From Rusavskia elegans (taxonomy: Eukaryota > Ascomycota > Lecanoromycetes > Teloschistales > Teloschistaceae): DNA of 64,000 nucleotides. Positions 55,917 through 64,000 of the stretch are shown here, one piece after another (position 1 is the first letter of the stretch; each line of letters begins with the position of its first letter). The notes below the pieces were generated by a model, which ran no database searches, was not told the DNA's origin, and worked only from the letters and a program-made list of their open reading frames with translations. Where the stretch lies: assembly GCA_011316305.1 (NCBI GenBank), contig SAUG01000053.1, positions 310,001 through 374,000 of the forward strand. The letters run 5' to 3'. The translations under genes and the position numbers were made by a program.

Positions 55917-58030
55917 ATGGCATCACAGAATGCGGCATTCCAGCTGTCTCCCATCAACAGTTCATTTCCTACTCCCCTCCCCACCGCCGGCTCCACACAA
56001 GCGCCGAGTGTAATCTCATCGCAATTGACGGACATCGGTTCGGAGAATGGCGACGACTACCAAGCTGAAGGTGCAACTACAATGATGCGACCGGGCACCG
56101 CCATGTCCGGAGGAACCTTCTCCAACGACCCTAATCGCCCGCCAACTGCCAGGTCGTCGCAACCTCATTCATGGACCCGTTCTCCCAAATCTCGCCGCGG
56201 CCCTACTTCGCCTCGAAGCCCGAGGAGTTGGAGATTCAACGGAGCTTTCGGAGGTCCAGGCACTGCAATGTCAAATACAAGCAGACCGCAAAGTCAGACC
56301 AGTAGTCGGACCAGTCGGACCCATGTTCCCTCCCTGGCGTCGCACAGCTTCTTTCGTCCTATGAGCTCTCAGCGTCTGCAAGCCCAGCGAGGAGGAAACA
56401 GGCCGGTTTTAGGTGGTCAATCAATGGCGAGCGTGGATGGATCTAGCGACTTCGGCAGCACAACCAATCGCAACAGCATAGGCTCGAATACGACTGCACA
56501 ACCAGCGCCGTACGGCTCAAGGAAGAACGATGACCCCCCGCATCAAGACTGGACGGGCTTCACAGAACGTGAGGATCAGCGTGCAAACAATACGAGTCCA
56601 ACAGGGAACGCAACGATTCAGAGCATGACTGGCAGTGAGAGGCCATTGAATGATCATGCTCTGGGGATAGGAGCCACCCAAACCAACTCAGAAAAGAATG
56701 ATAAACCAAAGAATGGGGCCAGTCCGCCCACGCAAAAGGGCCCGCGGTCTTTTCGGCCAAGCTTCCTTCTACCAGCCAGAAGCTCAGATCAGGCCCGCAA
56801 TAACCGTTTCAGTCATGAGCGTTTATCCTCTTCCACTAGTTCGCCGCACTCCACGATGGCAAAAATGCCTCCGGTAACGGAGCAGCAACCTAAATTCAAT
56901 TATGAATATTTCTCCGGCAATACCGTTTTCTGCTGGGGGGGCAGATTACAGAACACCCGAGACAGGCCTATTAATATCATCAGTGGTCTTTTGATCCTTG
57001 TACCATCGATTCTTTTCTTTGCTTGCTCGTAAGTACCGTCGGCATGTGCTCGAAGGCTTACTGACCGAAGTCGCCAGCGCTCCGTACCTTTCACGTCACG
57101 TTTCAGCAGCCATACCTGTATTCTACGCATATCTCTTCTTCATCTGTTTCTCTTCATTCGTCCACGCCTCTGTTACGGATCCTGGGGTAAGACGTGAAAA
57201 AACAGCAGTCCGAACATGTTCAAGTGTTGGCTAAGGGCGCAATCTAGATTCTACCTCGCAATCTTCACCCCCAGGTTGCTCCTGACGCCTCCGACGACCC
57301 TCTCACGTTGGGCCCACCTACCATAGACTGGGTCCATGTAAAATCTGCAATGCCCCGAACACTCCGAGTCGATGTACCGACCAAGTACTGCAAGACTTGC
57401 AACATCTGGCGCCCGTTACGATGCCATCATTGCCGTACCTGCGACAACTGTGTGGAGACGCAGGATCACCATTGTGTCTGGCTCAACAACTGCGTGGGCC
57501 GGCGGAACTACCGGTACTTCTTTACATTCGTCAGCACTGGCACGCTTCTCGCGATTTTCCTAGCCTTCGCCAGTCTTGGACACTGTCTGCGTTACCAATC
57601 CGACCAAAGTACAACATTCGCTAAATCGATCGACAAACAACGAGTGTCTTTTGCCTTGTTCTTGTACGGCCTGTTAGCAGCGCCCTATCCCGGCTGCCTA
57701 TGGATATACCATCTGTACCTCATGGGACGTGGAGAAACGACTCGTGAGTTTCTCACATCGTCCAAATTCCTGAAGAAAGACCGGCATCGGCCCTTTTCAC
57801 AGGGGAGTCTTCTTAAGAACTGGCTCGTGGTTCTGTTAAGGCCTCGGCCACCGACCTACTATCACTTCAAGAAGGAGTATGTGGAAGGAGACCGTCGTTT
57901 CGGCGACCGGAGGGGAAAGAGGACAGCACCTTTGGTACCCGAACAGCAAGGAGGAGGCTCTCTGGAAATGCAAAGTGTAGGAGGAACGAAGGCAGGGTTC
58001 CAGGGTTCCAGAATCCCAAGAGACAATTAG
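55917..58030 (+). CDS. erf2: Palmitoyltransferase ERF2 (DHHC)
   Basis: ER/Golgi protein S-acyltransferase, the catalytic subunit that palmitoylates Ras in yeast with Erf4. Exons 55917-57028, 57078-57186 and 57248-58030 give 667 aa. Residues 1-335 are a disordered Ser/Arg/Pro-rich extension, typical of filamentous fungi. Seen then: FNYEYFSGNTVFCWGGRLQN, two membrane spans, the Cys-rich domain KYCKTCNIWRPLRCHHCRTC, the catalytic DHHC in CVETQDHHCVWLNNCVG, the TTxE-like motif GRGETTREFLT, and a basic tail. The start is the first ATG in frame after a TTG at 55908. Confidence 0.95.
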
Positions 58031-58559
58031 GGGTCTCGCAATGTACTAATATCGCCGTTTGCATATATTCTACTTCTCGCTATCTGCGCCTGCTAGGGAT
58101 ACGGTTTCGGCGAGGCTGATATGGGTCGCTTCAGGGGGTGGTGCCAATGGGACTGATGGGAGATCACGGACCCATGTACTTATGATTGAACATAGCCAAA
58201 CAATAATCATAGTACCGGGGCCTTTGTCAGGGCCGTACTTCATCAGACTTCGCATTGTATCGATTTCGAGGTGGGGTTGTGAAGCTCTGGAATGTTGGCG
58301 TTGCCATTGGCTGCAACGTTTGTTTTTCTGCGAAGCGGACACGCGAGGAGCAAGCAACCTGCTGTCCTATTCAAGGGAATTCACAACATCAATGAACGAT
58401 ACCGACATACTGGTGTTTCTACCATTGCGCAGCACTCGTTCATGCAACAGTCTTTACTTTGACATACACATTGATTGACAACTTCATCAACATCTGACTC
58501 CAGCTTCACAGCTCCTGATACCGCCTCGTCCTGCATGAACTTCGACCTCGATTCCTATC
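58031..58559. other. Intergenic, ERF2 to Ash1-like gene
   Basis: About 530 bp: ERF2 3' UTR and the promoter of the SET gene. No supported ORF, RNA or repeat. Confidence 0.5.
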
Positions 58560-60817
58560 ATGCTTTCATTCTTACAAAACTTTGGGAAGAGGAAATCCTC
58601 TTCCCAGCCAATCCTGACGCGTTCAGGCTCACCCGATTCTGCTATGCTAAGTAGTACCAACGACTCCATCTCCAAAGCCGACAAAGATTCAACCCCGGCC
58701 ACCAGCACCGCCGATACCAGTAGCATAGCTTTCGAAACCACCCCTAAACCGAGCGAGCGTGGAGAAGGCTCGAGATCTCTCCGTCCATCACGATCCAACA
58801 TCAGCAGCTACAACGAAAACATCCTGTCCGGTAGCGCAAAACATGGGTACCGGAAGAAAGGCGTCGACACGGCCACCCGCGCTGTATCCGGCGAGACTCT
58901 GGTCGAGGGTAAGACTGATTCTCCAACCGGTTTCCTTCACCGAACCACACAGGGTTTGAATCAAGGCTGGAGCCTCGGCTCTCTGCCTGGAGACAATTTG
59001 CCTGTGAAAGTCGAAGACGAAGTCAAGAGAAGGAAATCCACACGACTGAGCGTTTTCGAATTTGCTTCGAGTGTGGTCGAGCAGACCAAGACAGTACTCG
59101 GAAAGCGTGGGCGAGAGACTAACCAGACACCCGCCATGAAGCAAGAAATGGGACAGAGTGCGGTGACTCTAAATGCAGAGACCCCAAGTTTTGAAGGACC
59201 TGTCAGCAAACGATTACGATTGGCCAACGAACTCAGAGACAGTCACTCAGTTTCTCCTCCGAGAGCCACGCGAAAGCCTTCAATTAGACCGGTCAAGCGG
59301 TGGTTGAGCCAGGGTCTCTACGTCGGGCAGGATCCAGACTTCGATCCTCGTCTGACCACAGCGAAGAACAAATTGAAAAAGGCCAACACAAAGCATGATA
59401 CCTCGCAACGGCGCTCAGTACTGCCAATGCCCATGTTCGCGGGGCAGAGGATCTTAGAAACAGGGCGAAATTATAAACTACCCTTTGATGTCTTCTCGCC
59501 TCTTCCTTCAGGGCAACCAAAGCCCGATGAATGGAAAAAGACCCACAAGAGTAAGCAAGATATTACCCTGGACCGTCATCGCTAATCGCTATCGTTAGAT
59601 GTATTCATTGGAGATGCTGCAGCTGTCTGGAGGAAATCCCGATTCGAGGCATCAAGGTGTGTATGCACACAGGAGAGTGGATGTGATCACAGCTGCCTCA
59701 ACCGGCACATGTTCTATGAATGCGACGACACCAATTGCAATGTCGGTCAGGACCGTTGCACCAACCGGAGCTTCGACGGACTGAAGCAGCGGCACAAGAA
59801 AGGGGGCAAGTACAATATCGGGGTCGAGGTGATCAAGACGGCAGACCGTGGATATGGTGTTCGCAGTAATCGAACCTTTGAACCACATCAGATTATTGTC
59901 GAATACACGGGCGAAATCATTACGCAGGATGAGTGCGATGACCGCATGGAGAACCGCTACAAGGACAATGAGGTATACCTGAATCTGTTCCGGACCACCT
60001 GCCGTTGTCTAACAAGCTGGGACAGTGTTTCTACCTGATGGAATTCGACCAAAAGATGATCCTCGACGCTACTCGAGGCTCAATCGCGCGTTTCATTAAC
60101 CACTCATGCGAGCCCAATTGTGAAATGATCAAGATGACCGTCGCCGGCAAACCTCGTATGGCGCTCTTTGCAGGCGAAAACGGCATCATGACAGGCGAGG
60201 AACTCACGTACGACTACAACTTTAACCCCTATTCCGTCAAAAACGTCCAGCAATGCAGATGTGGAGCGCCAACCTGCCGTGGCATTTTGGGTCCTAAACC
60301 CAAGGAGATCAAGGACGCATTGAAGCCCCTGACTACAGGCGGCAAACGTAAATTGCAGCAAGCTATTGAAGACGGTATCCAAACTGTGACGAAGAAGCGG
60401 AAGCTCAACATTCCGACTGGAGTTAGGAACGCATTGAGCAATGCCAGAGCGCAGACCACGGGGAGTCTGACGACGAGGACGAAAGTTCAGGCCGCGAAAG
60501 AAGATGACAAAAACGAGGATTCGGTGAAGACGTCGTTGAGACGAATCAAGAGCACCTCAATGCTGGAGAAGGCGTCGTCAAAGACGAAGACGGCCATGAA
60601 TACCTATTCACGTCGTCGCTCTACTGCTACATTGGCATTCAAAGAGGAGGAGGTACAGGAGGAAGAGGGTGACGACAGGCCAATGAGCAGGAGAAGCAGT
60701 GTCAAGGCGGCTGCGAATAGCGTGAGGAAGAATGTAGTCCGGACGGTAAAGCGAGGTGGACGAGGCGCCGCTGGTGGTCGGACAGGGAAGTCTATCAGGG
60801 TCATCGAGGATGCCTGA
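58560..60817 (+). CDS. Ash1-like histone H3K36 methyltransferase (AWS-SET)
   Basis: Nuclear SET-domain histone methyltransferase. Exons 58560-59550, 59599-59972 and 60026-60817 give 718 aa. Residues 1-330 are disordered and basic. Seen: an AWS cysteine cluster (CVCTQESGCDHSCLNRHMFY, about 345-385), the SET core with NIGVEVIKTADRGYGVRSN, HQIIVEYTGEIITQDECDD, ARFINHSCEPNCEMIKMTV (AdoMet site) and EELTYDYNFNPYS, then post-SET CRCGAPTCRGILG, and a Lys/Arg-rich tail. AWS plus SET and post-SET fits SET2 or ASH1; the lack of a visible WW or SRI domain, and the tail, favour ASH1. Confidence 0.9.
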
Positions 60818-61706
60818 TGAAGTGAAAGACATTTCGAGAGAATTCCACAGCAAGGGCCCGCATCAGGCGTTATTCTGAAGTGCTTTTCTCGGCATTAACT
60901 TATGGAGCATTCGGTTTGTATTTGTATTTGTATTTTGGCGATTGCATACTCATAGCGGGTCGTAGCGGGTTCGAAGTACCTTACGCTCAAGTTTTATGGC
61001 ACTTTGAGGCTTTGGAAACACGCTGTTAGTGGGAATAATATGAATCGTGCCTTGCTCTTACATGGGGCCAGCGTCTTCAGTGAGATTCGCCTGCCTACGC
61101 GCTGACTTCACCAGCCTATGTGAACGGAAATTGTCAACTTGAAGGTAGCTGGCGGAAAACTCCACTGGATCTGCTCAATCTGATGCAACATATGATCAAT
61201 AAATCGATACCAGCACGTTGTGCGTAGGTGGAAATCGTGTTAAAACAACCACTTGAACATGGAATTGTTGTGGTTATGGGATCCAATCTGGACCCGTCTG
61301 CGCCAGTAATGTCTTGACTGACTCGGAAAACACTGTCTGGATCCGATAGACCGACCACTTCTCATGAGGGCAGAAAAACCTGCGAAATAATTGTGGCAGC
61401 CGACGGTCAGGACTCTCCTGTTGGTGCCTCACTATGTGAGCTTAGAAGTTAGAAGGTTAGCAGGTCTTGACCGTCGGCTAGAGGACTCGTTTTGTTCGTA
61501 GCGCCAAGGGCTCGGTGTGTGTATATGGTGTAGCAATTGTGATTTGACAGACCGTGGCATTTCTTGCAAACATCTCTTCTTCAGGATCAGTTTTACTATC
61601 AGAGCGCGCAGCCGTCCCTCAGTTTCAGATCCAGCGGCCTGGTGTCCTGCTTCCGTCGGAGCGAACCTCGGCTTGGTATTTGCGAGTTGTTGGTCCATCT
61701 AAAGAT
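60818..61706. other. Intergenic, SET gene to BTB pseudogene
   Basis: About 890 bp between convergent genes. A TTTGTATTTGTATTTGTATT microrepeat lies at 60914-60933. No supported ORF or RNA. Confidence 0.5.
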
Positions 61707-62329
61707 CTATCTTTTGCGGCTTTCAACATCAGACGCGACTGCTTCAAGGAAAGCTGAGGCATCTTTTCCTTCGGCAAAAGGACCCAAATCGCCTTGCAAT
61801 CGAGAACCGAATTCGATTGCCAAATCTGTGCTGAATTCTGGATTGTTACGTAGCCAACTTGAGCCATGCTGACCTGTGAAAAATTGGGATAGGGGGAGCC
61901 AGGCATTGCAGGCGGCAACGAACTTCCGTAACTTCGAGCCTCGGGCAGTGTTAGCATAGATATGTCGTATGTCTGACAACAGCGGAGATCTCAGGTAATG
62001 CAGCGCCGGATCACTGCCGGGCTTGACCGTGTGGAAAAGGATATCCATGATGTCGTTCTTCAAGACGGGAACATCATATTTATCGGCAAGTATCCAGAGG
62101 TCAATGAACTCACGCATGCGTGTCATGAGGTAGTCGAACTTGTCGGCTTGAAGGGGACACTCCAGGGGAATATCAACATGAGGTTCATAGACCCATCGTA
62201 TGGGTTCATCGTGCCAGCCTTTTCCCGGAACGTCCCGTTGAAGGCAGCATCGAAGAAGGGCGAAAGCTCGCAAAGCTGACATTTATAAACATCGAAGCGA
62301 GTTTTCTCCGGTCCGACATTTAGAACCAC
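61707..62329 (-). pseudogene. BTB/POZ domain gene, frameshifted
   Basis: A BTB/POZ protein fragment of the fungal family with a C-terminal BACK-like part. The 5' piece (from 62329) reads VVLNVGPEKTRFDVYKCQLC, ELSPFFDAAFNGTFREKAG. The rest is in another frame (ends 61707): WHDEPIRWVYEPHVDIPLEC, FIDLWILADKYDVPVLKND, IRHIYANTARGSKLRKFV. The switch falls near 62219, inside the BTB core, where about eight family residues are missing; no intron of usable size fits there. No ATG opens the first frame (a stop lies five codons before FGNNPTVV). I therefore read it as decayed, though an assembly error cannot be excluded. Confidence 0.6.
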
Positions 62330-63542
62330 AGTGGGGTTGTTTCCGAATCTGTTTGCGGTCAGTCAGAGTCATAACGGAGGAATTCAGTCCCGTAGGCTGT
62401 ACCGTAGTTTCTTATCGGGACTGTCTGACGTAGGGCTCCCGTGCGAATTCTTCGGCGGCAGGCAGAAGTGCGGATTTCCTCTTCCGTTTCATTCTTTCGT
62501 TGTGAGACCATGTGGTTGTAGGAAGATCAACGTTGAAGTGAGCCTAGAGTATCGGTAGTGAGGTGTTGCTTTAACAAGCTATTAAGCTTTACAGCCTAGA
62601 CTTAGCGGCCGCTGCAGGTCCAATCCAATGACGTAATGCTGCTGCGCTCCGGAAGAACTCGACGAAAATGATGTGGAGATCGACCTAGATGGGGAGCCCT
62701 GCAACAGACGCTGCTTCGGCTTACTTCAGGACTGTTTCACCCAAGATCCAATCGGTGCTCCAAGGACAAATGATGCGTTATTCGGAGTTACAGTTGGGGA
62801 AGAGAACCATGTTTGTGTATGTGGGTAGCATAACAGAACATGGACCTCCTCTTCATTACGCAGCTTAAGAGGTATTTACGGTACCGTAAGATCTACCTGA
62901 CGCCTTTGTCGATGTAGTGATTGCCCTGGAAGTCCTCCGTATGGCCAAAGAGGAGTGCTGTCCACGATATTCAAGCCGAGTCTCAGTCTGTGCTTGATGT
63001 GACTTGGAAGCGGCATCCTCGTCACATTTGGAGACGGCGGCTGCGGTCACTCAGCTAAAAATGTATGAGTTATAGTGAACGCTATCATCTTTGACTTTCC
63101 TGGCAAGAAGATCGAAACAATTACACGAGACTCGCAGAAAGTATTCGGTGGAAAATAATTTAAATCAACCCTAGCCTGGAGTGCTAAATTGCATGTTCTT
63201 CTGCCCTACCAGACAGGCTACGTTAAACCTCAGTCGTGATGGAGCGCGTACAACTGCCGGTACCTCGATGAAGGATATAGTTCTAACGATTGCTTAGATA
63301 CAAGTATACTGCCGTCGACTCTTGACAAAAGGAGCCAGAGAAAGCCATGGTAGAGCTCAGAGAACACGCTAGCGGACGAAGGGATATCATTCAAAAAGTA
63401 TCCCATCATATTGGACTCGATAAGTTTACTTAGTATCCGAGAGCGTTAGAAAGCTGCGTTTCGTCCTCTTTCATATTCTTCGTGTTACATTACACATCAT
63501 TTCATGAGCACATCAAATCTTAATCGTGATACCGAGACGCAT
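62330..63542. other. Intergenic, BTB to right-edge gene
   Basis: About 1.2 kb. It holds a 14-bp perfect palindrome at 62876-62889 (TTACGGTACCGTAA) and repeat copy C at 63228-63300. No supported gene. Confidence 0.5.
63228..63300. repeat. Diverged dispersed repeat, copy C (partial)
   Basis: About 70 bp aligning with copies A and B: GGAGCGCGTACAA, CCGGTACCTCGATGAAGG and the 18-base word TTCTAACGATTGCTTAGA shared with B. In the minus sense it reads AIVRTISFIEVPAVVRAPSR, matching TIVTTETLIEVPNIIRPSLQ of copy A. Homology fades on both sides. Confidence 0.5.
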
Positions 63543-64000
63543 TCATGACCTTATCGCACCATTCCTCCGCTCGCCCATCTTGATGACTTCACCGACAGCC
63601 CTGACAAGCGCTTCGTCCGCCTTCCCTAACGGCCTTCCTTCGATCTCAACCAAGATCTTTCGGACAGACGTTTCGAGTAACAGCTCCACATTCTCCAGCC
63701 TCGCCTTCACATCCGAATCCAATTCAGGTGAGGCCGCTCGGTACCAGGACACAGCGGGCGACGCGAGCGGGGTTGGGCTTCGCACTGGAGAATCGAGTCC
63801 CAGCATAGCTCTCGCCTTTGGAGGGATGTTGGATACGATGGATGAGGATCTGGAATGCTTGATCGAGGTCGTGAAAGGAGAAGCTGCAGCGTCCGAGGCG
63901 GATGCAACGGCGAAGTCCGACGAGGGCAGGTTGACGATGAATTGGAGAGCAAGATAGGTCGCTTGTAGTGAGTCTAGGTGATGAGGACGAGCTTGAGGGA
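63543..64000 (-). CDS. Unidentified gene, 3' part only
   Basis: An open frame runs from the right edge to a stop at 63543, at least 150 codons, on the minus strand. It reads YLALQFIVNLPSSDFAVASA, then a Ser/Thr-rich linker, AMLGLDSPVRSPTPLASPAV, SWYRAASPELDSDVKARLEN and an amphipathic helix ending GRPLGKADEALVRAVGEVIK, GERRNGAIRS. The start lies outside the window, and an intron near the edge cannot be excluded. I do not recognise the family. The downstream half looks like a coiled-coil/trimer element. Confidence 0.6.
   Translation of the reverse strand, partial: PQARPHHLDSLQATYLALQFIVNLPSSDFAVASASDAAASPFTTSIKHSRSSSIVSNIPPKARAMLGLDSPVRSPTPLASPAVSWYRAASPELDSDVKARLENVELLLETSVRKILVEIEGRPLGKADEALVRAVGEVIKMGERRNGAIRS

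Noticed and set aside
60914..60933. TTTGTA microrepeat in the 3' region of the SET gene.
   Set aside because: Three short units only; ordinary AT-rich 3' UTR sequence.
1..64000. Search for MAT1 alpha-box or HMG-box genes, CRISPR arrays, phage or IS elements, secondary-metabolite enzymes and rRNA.
   Set aside because: None seen. The only mobile sequences found are the MITE and the diverged repeat.

Overview
The window is nuclear DNA of a filamentous ascomycete (Pezizomycotina). The evidence is many short introns (mostly 45-70 nt) with fungal GT..AG sites, tight gene spacing, and proteins of clear fungal type: APN2, APC5, EOS1, CIA30, CMS1, a CFEM protein, a DHHC Erf2 and a Pmt2-type mannosyltransferase. 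Several proteins read like Eurotiomycetes/Chaetothyriales relatives, but that is an impression; I could not run a search. I rebuilt the exons by hand. For nearly every multi-exon gene the exon lengths sum to a whole number of codons and every junction restores a conserved protein stretch.

Layout. 0-7.3 kb: APN2 (-), COX13 (+), APC5 (-), CIA30 (-). APN2-COX13-APC5 is the block that commonly flanks the ascomycete mating-type locus, so MAT may lie just outside the left edge. 8.3-16.5 kb: an RRM protein (+), a sodium/solute symporter (+), a Mba1/mL45-type mitochondrial protein (-), a probable 268-bp MITE, and EOS1 (+). 16.8-27.1 kb: eIF1/SUI1 (-), Mediator subunit MED12 (+) and an F-BAR RhoGAP of Rgd1 type (-). 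27.2-33.2 kb: tRNA-Cys with an intron, Rac GTPase (+), a Nop6-like RRM protein (-), a secreted CFEM protein (-) and CMS1 (-). 34.3-45.4 kb: SURF1 (-), UBX protein (+), twin-CX9C Mix17 (-), Rrp47/C1D (-), ketopantoate-reductase-like enzyme (+), SETD3-like methyltransferase (-), COQ4 (+), PDCD5 (-). 47-60.8 kb: Sec2 (+), SF3A1 (-), PMT (+), a small membrane protein (-), ERF2 (+), Ash1-like SET protein (+). 60.8-64 kb: a damaged BTB gene (-), an empty stretch, and the 3' part of an unidentified gene (-) leaving the right edge.

The genes are housekeeping. Six or seven serve mitochondria or the respiratory chain (COX13, CIA30, Mba1-like, SURF1, Mix17, COQ4, perhaps the small membrane protein), and many sit in close divergent pairs. 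No CRISPR, phage-like or secondary-metabolite cluster is visible. The least explained signals are the MITE with TA target duplications, a diverged three-copy repeat at 31.9, 41.8 and 63.2 kb, a frameshifted BTB gene, a possible frameshift in the Rrp47 tail, and several micro-exons plus one GC-AG intron. I found no convincing novel multi-gene system.
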